This document shows positions 24,751 to 33,706 of a stretch of DNA of 36,784 nt, piece after piece (the first letter of the stretch is position 1; each line of letters opens with the position of its first letter). The notes beneath the pieces are model-generated. The model did no database searches, was not told where the DNA came from, and was given only the letters and a program-made list of their open reading frames with translations. Position numbers and translations under genes: made by a program. The DNA is from Prevotella sp. UBA6994 (lineage in GTDB: Bacteria > Bacteroidota > Bacteroidia > Bacteroidales > Bacteroidaceae): assembly GCA_002449845.1 (NCBI GenBank), contig DJXW01000021.1, forward strand, positions 1-36,784, given 5' to 3'.

Positions 24751-26949
24751 TTATTCTACAGTGAGGTAAAGCACACGACTTGACCAATTCACTTTCTTCG
24801 ACCAGTCAACATCATGCGTGTAAGGCAATTCCAAACCGTGGTTCATCAGATAAGCACCGCTGAAACTCTTGCCTTCGATGTTGAGAGGACGATTATCGAT
24901 ACGATTCAATTCGTGAACCTTATACATCTTATTGGCATCAAGACCAGCCATCTTCACACGAGGAAGATGCTCGTTCTGGAACTGTTCGGTCTTCCACCAG
25001 TAGAACACTGCCTTGTCTTTTTGTTCACTCACGTACATCATGGAAGCCAATCCTTTGTTCTCGTATGGTGAAAGTAAACGATAGATGTCGCCAAACTGTA
25101 CCACGGGGCGAATCTCCTTATATTCCTTGATAGCCTGACGACAGAGAGCCTTCTCCTCATCAGTCATGTTCTTAGGTTGAATCTCCATGCCTAATCTTCC
25201 ACTCATCGCCACGTCGATACGCATCTTCAGGCTGGTGGTACGATAAACGGTATGGTTAGGAGCAGCTGAGATGTGACTTGCCATTGCGATAGCTGGGAAG
25301 AAGTAACTCGTTCCCCATTGCATATAGATACGTTGTAAGGCATCGGTATTGTCGCTCACCCAGAACTCGTCAAAGTAAGGCAGCACTCCCCAGTTAGCCC
25401 TTCCGCCACCACTGGCACATGCTTGAATGGTGAGGTTGGGATATTTTGCGCGGATGCGCTGGCACACTTGCTCAAATCCACGATGGTAGGCAATGTAGAG
25501 ATGGCTCTGCTCATTGGCTGGCAGATATTGGCTACCGTGGTTCATGATAGCCATGTTAGCATCCCATTTGATGTAATCAATTTCGGGATAATTCGTCATG
25601 AGATTGTCCACAATGCTGAAACAGAAGTCTTGAACCTTGGGATTAGCCAAGTCTAGAACCAATTGCGTTCCACCACGACCGAGCACAGCATCACGCTTAG
25701 GAGCCTTGATAATCCAGTCGGGATGCTTTTCGTAAAGCTCACTGACCGAGTTTGTCATTTCAGGTTCAATCCAAATGCCAAACTTAATACCGTGTTTCTT
25801 TGCGTCACGGAGCAAACCCTCAATACCCTCTGGTAGTTTTTCGGTATCTACAACCCAATCGCCAAGAGAAGAATTGTCAGTCTTTCTCTTGTATTTGTCA
25901 CCAAACCAACCATCATCCATCACGAAGAGCTCGCCACCCATAGATGCGATGTCGCTCATCATTTGGTCCATACCCTTTTGGTTGATGTCGAAGTAAACAC
26001 CTTCCCATGAGTTGAGCAAGATTTTGCGTTCTATGTTTCCGTGCATGAGCTTATAGGTACGTCCCCAGCGATGGAAGTTGCGAGAAGCACCACTCAGTCC
26101 TTCTTTCGAGTAGGTCAGAGCCAAAGCAGGAGTCACGAATTTCTCGCCCTTCTTCAGGTGATATTCAGAATTGTCCTCGTTGATTCCAGCGAAGAAATAG
26201 TGGTATTCCGTATCGTCGGTATCAATCTTCAGACGGAAGTTACCCGAATAACAAAGTGCTGCACCAATCACATCACCCGTATTCTCGCGAGCCTTTCCGT
26301 CAAGAGAGAACATCACTTCGGCGTGGTCGGTGTGAGAGTTACGCGTTCCATCCTTATTCTTGATGATTTTCTGTCCTGGTTCAAGCAATTCCTCGCTTAC
26401 TCTTCCCTCATTCGCCCATGAGCCATAGAGGTGAGAGAGCCAAACTTCGCCACGACGAATGGGCAAACAAGCAGATGCAAACGTAGTAAGCGTTACGGTG
26501 CCTTTCTCGTTGTTTGTGATTTCCGTCCATGTCTCTATCATGTCCACGTCTTTGTAGGCGCGATACTTGATATCTACATTGATGGGATAAACGGCATCTT
26601 TAGTATGGATGGTGGTAACGGTGGCATGAGCCTCTTCCGTCTTTTCAACGCCCGTGGCAACCAATGCCGTTGACATATTGCCATCAATGTGTTTCATGGC
26701 AAATGCGTCTTCAGCGGGTGTGTTCAGTCCGTGAGCAGGATAAACCTCCATCCTTCCGTTGGTGGGATATTGAAGATGTCCCAGCTCATTGGCATTCAAC
26801 TTGCTTCCAAAATAAACATACGTGGGTTGTTTACCATTGTTGACCTCCAACACCATCGTCATGTTCTTTGTCTGTATCACCACTTGCTCGGCAAAAGCTA
26901 TTGTTGCTGAGAGCAAGGATAAGATGCTGAATAAAAAGACCTTTTTCAT
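24751..26949 (-). CDS. Secreted alpha-galactosidase, glycoside hydrolase family 36
   Basis: It hydrolyses terminal alpha-galactosides such as raffinose-type sugars or galactomannan side chains. The chosen start MKKVFLFSILSLLSATIAFA gives a signal peptide and 732 residues; an ATG 12 bases upstream is possible. GH36 features: N-terminal beta domain, MDDGWFGD (about residue 345), the nucleophile motif YIKWDANM (Asp at about 463) and the acid/base region FWVSDNTDALQR (about 532), 'GIWIEPEMTNSVSELYEKHPDW'. It lies between the LRR and FAS1 genes in one operon, indicating an envelope-linked glycan-degrading unit. Confidence 0.93.
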   Translation of the reverse strand: MKKVFLFSILSLLSATIAFAEQVVIQTKNMTMVLEVNNGKQPTYVYFGSKLNANELGHLQYPTNGRMEVYPAHGLNTPAEDAFAMKHIDGNMSTALVATGVEKTEEAHATVTTIHTKDAVYPINVDIKYRAYKDVDMIETWTEITNNEKGTVTLTTFASACLPIRRGEVWLSHLYGSWANEGRVSEELLEPGQKIIKNKDGTRNSHTDHAEVMFSLDGKARENTGDVIGAALCYSGNFRLKIDTDDTEYHYFFAGINEDNSEYHLKKGEKFVTPALALTYSKEGLSGASRNFHRWGRTYKLMHGNIERKILLNSWEGVYFDINQKGMDQMMSDIASMGGELFVMDDGWFGDKYKRKTDNSSLGDWVVDTEKLPEGIEGLLRDAKKHGIKFGIWIEPEMTNSVSELYEKHPDWIIKAPKRDAVLGRGGTQLVLDLANPKVQDFCFSIVDNLMTNYPEIDYIKWDANMAIMNHGSQYLPANEQSHLYIAYHRGFEQVCQRIRAKYPNLTIQACASGGGRANWGVLPYFDEFWVSDNTDALQRIYMQWGTSYFFPAIAMASHISAAPNHTVYRTTSLKMRIDVAMSGRLGMEIQPKNMTDEEKALCRQAIKEYKEIRPVVQFGDIYRLLSPYENKGLASMMYVSEQKDKAVFYWWKTEQFQNEHLPRVKMAGLDANKMYKVHELNRIDNRPLNIEGKSFSGAYLMNHGLELPYTHDVDWSKKVNWSSRVLYLTVE

Positions 26950-26988
26950 GGTTGTTGTCATTAGAAAAGTGGTTGCTGAATGATGATT

Positions 26989-28245
26989 TTATTCAAAAAC
27001 ACTGACATTTAAGAATTTGCACCATTGCTTGTCGTACTCGTAATTCTTCACGGATGATTTTCTTACGACTAATTTTCCTTCCAGCGTGGTGGCTTTGTCA
27101 AACGTACTGCTGCTGATCTTAGCAGGAACAGCACCTTGCGACTTCACCGTCATCAAGTTTACGCAATTCTCAAACGCATTGCTTCCGATTTGTTTCAATC
27201 CCGTTGGAAATTCAATTTCCTTCAAGTGAGAACAACCGCGGAAAGCATCGCTGCCAATTTCCTTGATGGATGCGGGTATCTGAATGGTTTCCAATGACGT
27301 ACAGTTTTTGAACATATCGTCTGGAATCTTGGTAATGGCAACAGGAATGGATGATTTTACAAGGCTTGAACAATCCTCGAAGATTCCTTGACCGATAATC
27401 TTCAATGAGTTGGGCAATATCAAGCTGTCGAGATTGGCGCATCCCTTGAAAGCATCATCGTCTATGCGATTCACAGAGTTAGGGATAATCACATCCTCCA
27501 AGCTGCTGCAATTCTCGAAAGTGCTGTCTTCAATACGGGTAATACCCATTGGCAGTTTGACTCTTTCCAACGTGACACAGCCGATAAACAAAGAATTACC
27601 CATCTTGTTCACTCCAAGGGGAATCTCAATCTCCTTTAAGCTGGAGCAATCTTTAAACACGGTATTGCCCAATTCTGTAACGGCATCGGGAATATAGATG
27701 CTTACCAAGCTGGAACAACCCTTGAAAAGTCCATCGGGTATTTTCTTCAACATCTTGGGAAGGTCGATGTGGCTCAACGACTTGCAGTTTTCAAACACGT
27801 CGGTTCCCATCTTGTTTACTCGCTCAGGTATGATGACCGTCGTTAAACTGGTGCAACCCTCAAACAAATCCGACTCTATCTCAGTGAGCTTTTCGGGAAG
27901 TGTCACTTCCGTAAGGCTCGAACAGTTCTTGAAAGCTGACGAACCAATCTTGCTGATGGTCTTGCCAAATTGAATGGAAGTCATTCCCGTGCAATCCGAA
28001 AATGCTCCAGAAGAAATCTCTTCCACGTAGAACGTCAGGCTGTCAACCGTGATTTTCTCAGGGATGACGATGTCTCCCACGTAGGGTTCCGCACTCTTGA
28101 TGACGGTAGCTACTTGTTTCTTGGCATTCAGTTGGTAGTTGATGCCATCTACGATGTTCTTTGTTGCTTTGATTTTGATTGCTTGAACCTGTGTGCTTGC
28201 CATGATGACAAGTGCAAACATCAGGATTTTGGTGGATATTTTCAT
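26989..28245 (-). CDS. Secreted BspA-like leucine-rich repeat protein
   Basis: The start MKISTKILMFALVIMASTQVQA gives a signal peptide and a 418-residue protein. The longer frame from 28275 overlaps the -7 box (28273-28280) and is rejected. About fourteen 23-residue BspA-type LRRs occupy residues ~65-385, with units such as 'CSSLKEIEIPLGVNKMGNSLF'. It ends in a short non-LRR segment without the NGKK tail. It is the first gene of the LRR-GH36-FAS1 operon (40-base gap to the alpha-galactosidase). An adhesion or polysaccharide-contact role is an inference from the neighbours. Confidence 0.87.
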   Translation of the reverse strand: MKISTKILMFALVIMASTQVQAIKIKATKNIVDGINYQLNAKKQVATVIKSAEPYVGDIVIPEKITVDSLTFYVEEISSGAFSDCTGMTSIQFGKTISKIGSSAFKNCSSLTEVTLPEKLTEIESDLFEGCTSLTTVIIPERVNKMGTDVFENCKSLSHIDLPKMLKKIPDGLFKGCSSLVSIYIPDAVTELGNTVFKDCSSLKEIEIPLGVNKMGNSLFIGCVTLERVKLPMGITRIEDSTFENCSSLEDVIIPNSVNRIDDDAFKGCANLDSLILPNSLKIIGQGIFEDCSSLVKSSIPVAITKIPDDMFKNCTSLETIQIPASIKEIGSDAFRGCSHLKEIEFPTGLKQIGSNAFENCVNLMTVKSQGAVPAKISSSTFDKATTLEGKLVVRKSSVKNYEYDKQWCKFLNVSVFE

Positions 28246-28272
28246 GATAATAATAGTAATTGATTTATTTCG

Positions 28273-28280
28273 CAAAGATA
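28273..28280 (-). promoter_or_regulatory. -7 promoter box for the LRR-GH36-FAS1 operon
   Basis: The minus strand reads TATCTTTG, an exact TAnnTTTG match, 27 bases upstream of the ATG at 28245. Confidence 0.6.
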
Positions 28281-28324
28281 AAGATAATTATGCAATTATC
28301 AAAAACAATTTGAAAAAAGATTGC

Positions 28325-28381
28325 AAATATATGGTTTTGCCTTGCTAAACATTGTCTTTAGCAAGGCAAAACCATATATTT
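28325..28381 (-). terminator. Intrinsic terminator of alaS
   Basis: A perfect 25-bp stem pairs 28325-28349 with 28357-28381 around a 7-base loop. It begins 5 bases past the alaS stop and on the minus strand runs into a T-tract (complement of AAAAAAG at 28314-28320). It isolates alaS from the LRR operon promoter just beyond. Confidence 0.9.
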
Positions 28382-28386
28382 AAATC

Positions 28387-31008
28387 TTATAAATGTGCCA
28401 GTTCGATGACCTTCTCTATGGCAGCGTCAAGACCGTTGATGTCTTTGCCGCCTGCAGAGGCATAGTGTGGCTGACCACCGCCACCGCCTTTGATGAGCTT
28501 GGCAGCCTCACGCACCATCTGTCCGGCATGTAGCTCATGGTCTTTCACCATGTCTTCACTGAGCATGACGCTCAACAAAGGCTTGTCTCCATGAGTGCTG
28601 CCTATGACGCAGAGCAGGCTTTCTGGTATGGCGTTTCTCACCTTAAACACCAAATCCTTGGCTTGGTTGGCGTCAATGGGAAGAATCGCTTTCACGATGC
28701 TTATGCCATTTCTCTTTTCCACGTGGTTGAGCAACATCTGAATCGTACGCTCCAAAGCCTGTTGCTGGAACTTTTCAATGTCCTTCTTCATGCTGTCGTG
28801 CTCTTCCATGTACTTCTGAATCACGCCTTGCAAGTCTTTGGCATTGTTGAACAAAGCCCTGATGTCACGTATCATGTCTTCCATCTGGTAGAGCGCTTCC
28901 TCACAGTTCTTTCCCGTGATGGCTTCTATACGGCGAATGCCTGCTGCCACGGAGCCTTCGCTCACAATCTTGAACAAGCCAATATGACCTGTTGACTTGG
29001 CGTGAATACCTCCACAGAACTCACATGAAGGACCGAAGCGAACCACACGTACCTTGTCGCCGTATTTCTCGCCAAAGAGGGCGATGGCTCCCATCTTCTT
29101 GGCTTCTTCCATAGGCATTTCACGATGCTCGTCTAATGGGATGTCTTGGCGAATCATGTCGTTGACGAGACGCTCCACTTGTCGCAATTCCTCATCGGTA
29201 ACCTTCTGGAAGTGGGAGAAGTCGAAACGCAACGTGTTAGGACTTACCAACGAACCCTTTTGCTCTACGTGGTCGCCCAATACTTGCTTTAATGCGTAGT
29301 CGAGGAGGTGAGTGGCGGTGTGATTGGCTGCACTTGCCTCACGCTTGTCAATGTCAACGCAAGCCATGAAGTCAGCCTCCGGGTTCTTGGGCAATTGCTT
29401 GACGATGTGAATGCTTTGGTTGTTTTCACGCTTGGTGTCAATGATTTCCACAGTTTCGTTTTCTGATACGATGACACCTTGGTCTCCCACTTGTCCACCC
29501 ATCTCTCCATAGAAGGGAGTATAGTCGAACACCAGTTCGTAGAATACGTTCTTCTTTTGCGTTACTTTCCGATAGCGTAAGATGTGGCATTCGTATTCAC
29601 TATAATCGTAACCCACGAATTTCTGTTCGCCAGGCATCAGTTCCACCCAGTCGGAGTTTTCCACTTGCGCAGCATTGCGGGCGCGAGCCTTTTGTTTCTC
29701 CATCTCCTCGTTAAACTGTTCCACATTCACCGTGTAACCATGTTCGCGACAGATGAGTTCGGTCAAGTCGAGTGGGAAACCGTATGTATCAAACAAGCGG
29801 AATGCAGAAACACCGTCGAGAACGGTTTGCTTGTGGGCATTCAGTTCGTCCATAGCTCCATTCAGAAGGTTAATACCTCTTTCGAGAGTACGCAGGAAAG
29901 AATCTTCCTCTTCTTTCATCACGCGTCCGATGAGTTCTTGTTGTGCTTTCAGTTCTGGGAAAGCATCACCCATCTCACCTACGAGCACGGGAATCAACTT
30001 AAACATGAATGCTTCCTTCTGGTTGAGGAATGTGTAAGCATATCTTACGGCACGGCGCAAGATACGACGAATCACGTAACCAGCCTTGGCGTTGGAAGGC
30101 AACTGACCGTCGGCAATGGAGAAAGCTACGGCACGAAGGTGGTCTGCACATACTCGCATGGCAACGTCAACGTCTTCATTCTCGCCATATTTCAATCCCG
30201 TGATGCTCTCTTCCTGCTTGATGATGGGCTGGAAGATGTCGGTATCGTAATTGGAATGCTTGCCTTGGAGTGAACGTACCAAACGCTCGAATCCCATACC
30301 AGTATCGATGACGTTCATGGAAAGTTTCTCCAACGAACCATCAGCCTTGCGATTGAATTGCATGAACACCAGGTTCCAGATCTCAATCACTTGTGGGTCG
30401 TCCTTATTCACCAGTTCTCTTCCGGGTACCTTTGCCTTTTCTTCGGGTGTGCGAGAGTCGAGGTGAATCTCAGAGCAAGGACCGCAGGGTCCCGTGTCTC
30501 CCATCTCCCAGAAGTTGTCGTGCTTGTTTCCGTTGATGATATGGTCGGCTGGAACGTGCTTAGCCCAATAGCTTGCAGCCTCGTCGTCGCGTGGAATATT
30601 CTCTTCCGGCGAACCTTCAAACACCGTTACGTAGAGGTCGGCGGGATTGAGGTGAAGCACATCCACCAAGTATTCCCAAGCCATGTCTATGGCTCCCTCC
30701 TTGAAATAATCGCCGAAGCTCCAGTTGCCCAGCATCTCAAACATCGTATGGTGATAGGTATCGTGTCCCACTTCTTCCAAGTCGTTATGCTTACCGCTCA
30801 CGCGGAGACATTTCTGTGTGTCGGCTCTGCGTCGTGGCTCTGGCTCACGTGTGCCGAGAATGATGTCTTTCCATTGGTTCATGCCTGCGTTGGTGAACAT
30901 CAGCGTAGGGTCGTCTTTGATAACCATCGGTGCTGATGGTACGATCGTGTGTCCTTTCGACTCGAAGAAAGTCTTGAATGAGTCGCGGATTTCTTTTGCT
31001 GTCATCAT
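28387..31008 (-). CDS. alaS: Alanyl-tRNA synthetase
   Basis: AlaRS charges tRNA-Ala. The protein is 873 residues, full length for the family. The class II core is at the N-terminus ('PMVIKDDPTLMFTNAGMNQW'), the editing domain has NHTATHLLDYAL (about residue 563) with the distal CEFCGGIHAK (about 663), and the C-terminal DHHA1/C-Ala part has GGGGGQPHYASAGG (about 840). It is transcribed away from the merR-type gene and followed by a strong terminator. Confidence 0.97.
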   Translation of the reverse strand: MMTAKEIRDSFKTFFESKGHTIVPSAPMVIKDDPTLMFTNAGMNQWKDIILGTREPEPRRRADTQKCLRVSGKHNDLEEVGHDTYHHTMFEMLGNWSFGDYFKEGAIDMAWEYLVDVLHLNPADLYVTVFEGSPEENIPRDDEAASYWAKHVPADHIINGNKHDNFWEMGDTGPCGPCSEIHLDSRTPEEKAKVPGRELVNKDDPQVIEIWNLVFMQFNRKADGSLEKLSMNVIDTGMGFERLVRSLQGKHSNYDTDIFQPIIKQEESITGLKYGENEDVDVAMRVCADHLRAVAFSIADGQLPSNAKAGYVIRRILRRAVRYAYTFLNQKEAFMFKLIPVLVGEMGDAFPELKAQQELIGRVMKEEEDSFLRTLERGINLLNGAMDELNAHKQTVLDGVSAFRLFDTYGFPLDLTELICREHGYTVNVEQFNEEMEKQKARARNAAQVENSDWVELMPGEQKFVGYDYSEYECHILRYRKVTQKKNVFYELVFDYTPFYGEMGGQVGDQGVIVSENETVEIIDTKRENNQSIHIVKQLPKNPEADFMACVDIDKREASAANHTATHLLDYALKQVLGDHVEQKGSLVSPNTLRFDFSHFQKVTDEELRQVERLVNDMIRQDIPLDEHREMPMEEAKKMGAIALFGEKYGDKVRVVRFGPSCEFCGGIHAKSTGHIGLFKIVSEGSVAAGIRRIEAITGKNCEEALYQMEDMIRDIRALFNNAKDLQGVIQKYMEEHDSMKKDIEKFQQQALERTIQMLLNHVEKRNGISIVKAILPIDANQAKDLVFKVRNAIPESLLCVIGSTHGDKPLLSVMLSEDMVKDHELHAGQMVREAAKLIKGGGGGQPHYASAGGKDINGLDAAIEKVIELAHL

Positions 31009-31053
31009 ATATTTATTTGGTATTTAATTGTTTATTCCTTTTTAAAGTGGTTG

Positions 31054-31061
31054 CAAAATTA
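31054..31061 (-). promoter_or_regulatory. -7 promoter box for alaS
   Basis: The minus strand reads TAATTTTG (TAnnTTTG), 45 bases upstream of the alaS ATG, in the spacer shared with the divergent merR-type gene. Confidence 0.5.
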
Positions 31062-31104
31062 CAAAAAAATATCAAATTACATATTGAAGTAGCGAAAAAA
31101 ACAC

Positions 31105-31112
31105 TATATTTG
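31105..31112 (+). promoter_or_regulatory. -7 promoter box for the merR-type gene
   Basis: TATATTTG matches TAnnTTTG and sits 37 bases before the ATG at 31150. A TATTG at 31082-31086 is a possible weak -33 with an 18-base gap. Confidence 0.55.
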
Positions 31113-31149
31113 CATTTCATTAATGAATTGAACCCAAATAGAAGGAATC

Positions 31150-31500
31150 ATGGCACTGAATACAGATAAGAAAACAAAACTTTATTACTCCATCAAGGAG
31201 GTGGCAGAAATGATTGACGTAAACGAGAGCTTGCTGCGATATTGGGAAAAGGAGTTTCCACACCTGCGCCCTAAGACCGTTAGCTCCAACAAGGTACGTC
31301 AATACACGGAGAAAGACATTGAACAAATCAAGTTGATCTATAATCTGGTGAAGGTGCGTGGGTTTAAGTTGGCTGCTGCCCGTAAATACTTGAACGAGAA
31401 CCGTGGCGGATTGGACAAGAGCAATGAGGTGTTGGAAACGCTGATGTCTGTGCGCGACCAATTGAAACTGCTCAAGAGACAAATAGAGTCGTTGACGTAA
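31150..31500 (+). CDS. MerR family transcriptional regulator
   Basis: The 116-residue protein has a MerR-type winged helix-turn-helix at the N-terminus: 'YYSIKEVAEMIDVNESLLRYW' then KTVSSNKVRQYTEKDIEQI. A short coiled-coil-like tail follows (LETLMSVRDQLKLLKRQIESL). There is no effector-binding domain or cysteine, so its signal cannot be inferred. It is divergent from alaS and followed 11 bases later by the exonuclease gene, probably as one transcript. Confidence 0.9.
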   Translation: MALNTDKKTKLYYSIKEVAEMIDVNESLLRYWEKEFPHLRPKTVSSNKVRQYTEKDIEQIKLIYNLVKVRGFKLAAARKYLNENRGGLDKSNEVLETLMSVRDQLKLLKRQIESLT

Positions 31501-31511
31501 ATGGGATATAC

Positions 31512-32003
31512 ATGCAAGATTTTGCAGCAATAGATTTTGAAACGGCTAACTATGAGCGCAGTTCGGTATGCTCCGTAGGAGTGGTCATCGTGCGGAATGG
31601 CGAATTAGTAGATTCTTTTTATTCGTTGATTCAACCTGAACCCAACTATTACAATTACAGATGCTCACAAGTACATGGTCTTTGTCGTGAAGATACTGAC
31701 GAGGCTCCCGTCTTTCCGAAGGTTTGGGCACAAATAGAACCGCTGATCAAAGGGCTTCCGCTCGTTGCACACAATAAGGCTTTTGATGAGGGATGTTTGA
31801 AAGCCGTCTTCCGAGTTTATCAAATGGATTATCCCGACTATGAGTTTTACGATACGCTCAGAGCCTCACGCCGTGCCTTTCGTTATCTGGCTGACCATCA
31901 GTTGCATACCGTTGCGGCAGAGTGTGGCTACCATTTTGAACACCATCACCATGCTCTCGCTGATGCTGAGGCTTGTGCTTGGATTGCAAGAGAGGTGCTG
32001 TAA
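31512..32003 (+). CDS. DnaQ-like 3'-5' exonuclease (DEDDh)
   Basis: The 163-residue protein is a single exonuclease domain, like DNA polymerase III epsilon without the C-terminal polymerase-binding part. Catalytic residues are visible: Asp8 and Glu10 in IDFET, the middle Asp in HNKAFDEGCL, and His146/Asp151 in HHALADAEA. The role could be proofreading-like or general nucleic acid trimming. The ATG at 31512 is in frame; the one at 31501 is not. Confidence 0.88.
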   Translation: MQDFAAIDFETANYERSSVCSVGVVIVRNGELVDSFYSLIQPEPNYYNYRCSQVHGLCREDTDEAPVFPKVWAQIEPLIKGLPLVAHNKAFDEGCLKAVFRVYQMDYPDYEFYDTLRASRRAFRYLADHQLHTVAAECGYHFEHHHHALADAEACAWIAREVL

Positions 32004-32104
32004 ACTCGAAAGTTGGACGGTTTGGAAACATCTAATAATAACATACTGAGGCTCAAGCGATCATCCCACTTATCTTTCCATATTCATTTTTTAAGCTGTG
32101 GCCT

Positions 32105-32515
32105 CTACAAATAAACTATTATTATTCCGCTCAGTATTATTGAAACAACATGAAGTCCATATGACAATAAATACCATTTTTTAGTTGGATATTTTGAGTC
32201 AAAATAATGATCCTTAACAAATTGTTTATATGGTTCTGAACATGCTATCCTTGTAAAAGGTCCTATAACCACAGCTGTAATAATAGCCATGGTTATCTTT
32301 ACAGGTTGTTCTGGAAAATGAAATAGGTATGTGTTAGGTATCCAAAACACTATATTTAATAATGAAAAAACATATCCATATATCGTCGCAACATAAAAAT
32401 CTACACCAATAGCATTTGCTAACATGCGCGCTTCTATACCACCTGGATTTAAACTCGTGCGATCTATACTTGTAAACGTAAACAAAATCTTATGTAAAAA
32501 AGATGTTAGTACCAT
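32105..32515 (-). CDS. Small membrane protein of unknown function
   Basis: The 136 residues include about three hydrophobic segments ('YVATIYGYVFSLLNIVFWI', 'ITMAIITAVVIGPFT', 'LLSYGLHVVSIILSGIIIVY'). No family was recognised. The first eight codons plus the upstream leader (33 bases, 32494-32526) occur again at 34334-34366, so the gene start has been duplicated. The spacer 32004-32104 between the exonuclease and this gene holds nothing recognisable. Confidence 0.6.
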   Translation of the reverse strand: MVLTSFLHKILFTFTSIDRTSLNPGGIEARMLANAIGVDFYVATIYGYVFSLLNIVFWIPNTYLFHFPEQPVKITMAIITAVVIGPFTRIACSEPYKQFVKDHYFDSKYPTKKWYLLSYGLHVVSIILSGIIIVYL

Positions 32516-32526
32516 ATATTATAATT
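32494..32526. repeat. 33-bp direct repeat, copy 1 (start of the membrane protein gene)
   Basis: This exact 33-base sequence covers the first codons of the 136-residue gene, its ATG and 11 bases of leader. The second copy at 34334-34366 is identical and in the same orientation, 1840 bases away. Confidence 0.92.
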
Positions 32527-32534
32527 AGGTAATG

Positions 32535-32788
32535 ATATAGTTGTTGGCATAGGCAGTGCCGAAGGCACGATAGATAACAGGCAGGCGGTGAAGCCCGAAG
32601 GGCGTAACCCCTGCTAACATGAGCATTTGTATATAGAGTGCCGAAGGCACGACAGAACAACCTTGCGCAATCGGTTCTGTCACCCCTATCGGGGTTCGAT
32701 TTGAAACTCTACCATTGAAGGGGTTTCGCTCCGCTTCACCCCTCCCTGTGTTCTTTTGTCCCTTCGGGACTTATGCCAACTGCTATAT
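32535..32788. repeat. 254-bp multi-hairpin element with a closing stem
   Basis: The ends pair at 15 of 17 positions (32535-32551 with 32772-32788). Inside are short hairpins in series: GTGCCGAAGGCAC (32556-32568 and again 32638-32650), GCCCGAAGGGC (32593-32603), CAGAAC/GTTCTG (32653-32679), ACCCCTATCGGGGT (32682-32695), AGGGGT/ACCCCT (32719-32743) and GTCCCTTCGGGAC (32758-32770). Several have a GAA triloop closed by C-G. No reading frame fills it. It may be a structured RNA or a mobile palindromic element. It lies 19 bases from the membrane protein start and 138 from the next gene. Confidence 0.8.
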
Positions 32789-32926
32789 TATTGCCTATAA
32801 TTATTATAATAGTATTGTTTTTGTAATATAATATTTTGTTGGTCAATCCATCTCATTTTTGGTTCTATCATTCTCAATGTCTTATTCACTTTCCATCCAT
32901 AATATACTAAATCAAATTAATTTAGG

Positions 32927-33595
32927 TTATATATTCCTACTCTTTCCAGTTTTCTCCCAAATGTTTTGGAACTCCTGTGAAGATATTAGTTCAAAAGAAT
33001 CATAGTATTCCATCTGATCATATTCACCCTCTACAATGTAACACATTTCATCATCATAATTCATCTCGTCAGAGAAGTCAATGCGTTCATATTCCTCTTC
33101 CCCCATGATAACGGCACGTTTCGGATACCACCACAAATTTCCTTCAAAGTAGCAGATGTTGTCATTGTACTCTGACTTGAACCAAACAAGGCTTTCATTG
33201 GGTACCTGTTCACTATGTAACTGATAGATAATGTCCTTCAACCGCGTCAATACGTCATCAGTAGCCCAAGACTCTTCGATGGTTACAACTATTTGCATAG
33301 AACCAAGTTTGCTCGGTTCATTTGCTTGTATATTCACCATATCAAGAATAGTTTTATCCTCACACACTTCCGTAAAAGCGGAAATCCTGTCTATTCTTTC
33401 CTGATACACCTTTTCCACGTCTTGTGTATAGGGATTAACAAACGTGTTTATCCTAATCTCTACCGTTTTTTCCTTGGGGGCATACGTTACAAAATACCCA
33501 ATCTCCTCATTTCGCAACTCATGGTCACCCGTAGGCTCGATTCCAAATATCTGAGTCAAACGCGTCATCATATTCTTTTTTCTTCGATTCCACAT
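32927..33595 (-). CDS. Hypothetical acidic protein
   Basis: A 222-residue soluble protein starting MWNRRKKNMMTRLTQIFG (Met9 or Met10 may be the true start). It has no signal peptide or membrane segment. The C-terminal third is very acidic and Tyr-rich ('EEEYERIDFSDEMNYDDEMC'). No family was recognised. Its size, charge and accessory setting next to DUF2019 genes would suit an immunity-type protein, but that is only a guess. Confidence 0.6.
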   Translation of the reverse strand: MWNRRKKNMMTRLTQIFGIEPTGDHELRNEEIGYFVTYAPKEKTVEIRINTFVNPYTQDVEKVYQERIDRISAFTEVCEDKTILDMVNIQANEPSKLGSMQIVVTIEESWATDDVLTRLKDIIYQLHSEQVPNESLVWFKSEYNDNICYFEGNLWWYPKRAVIMGEEEYERIDFSDEMNYDDEMCYIVEGEYDQMEYYDSFELISSQEFQNIWEKTGKSRNI

Positions 33596-33644
33596 AACTT
33601 TTTTTTTTCAATTAATTCTTACTATATTTAAGCTAAAATCAATC

Positions 33645-33652
33645 CAAAATTA
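33645..33652 (-). promoter_or_regulatory. -7 promoter box for the acidic hypothetical protein
   Basis: The minus strand reads TAATTTTG, matching TAnnTTTG, 49 bases upstream of the ATG at 33595. Confidence 0.45.
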
Positions 33653-33706
33653 TCTTTTTCTACGTTTCTAAAAGCGATAGTGGGATTGTTTTTATTCCAA
33701 TAAGAT

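Noticed and set aside
32535..32788. tRNA or rRNA gene
   Set aside because: The hairpins are in series with triloops and do not form a cloverleaf; no anticodon arm or CCA end was found.
32927..33595. Toxin-immunity pair
   Set aside because: No toxin or secretion-associated gene is visible beside it; kept only as a guess.
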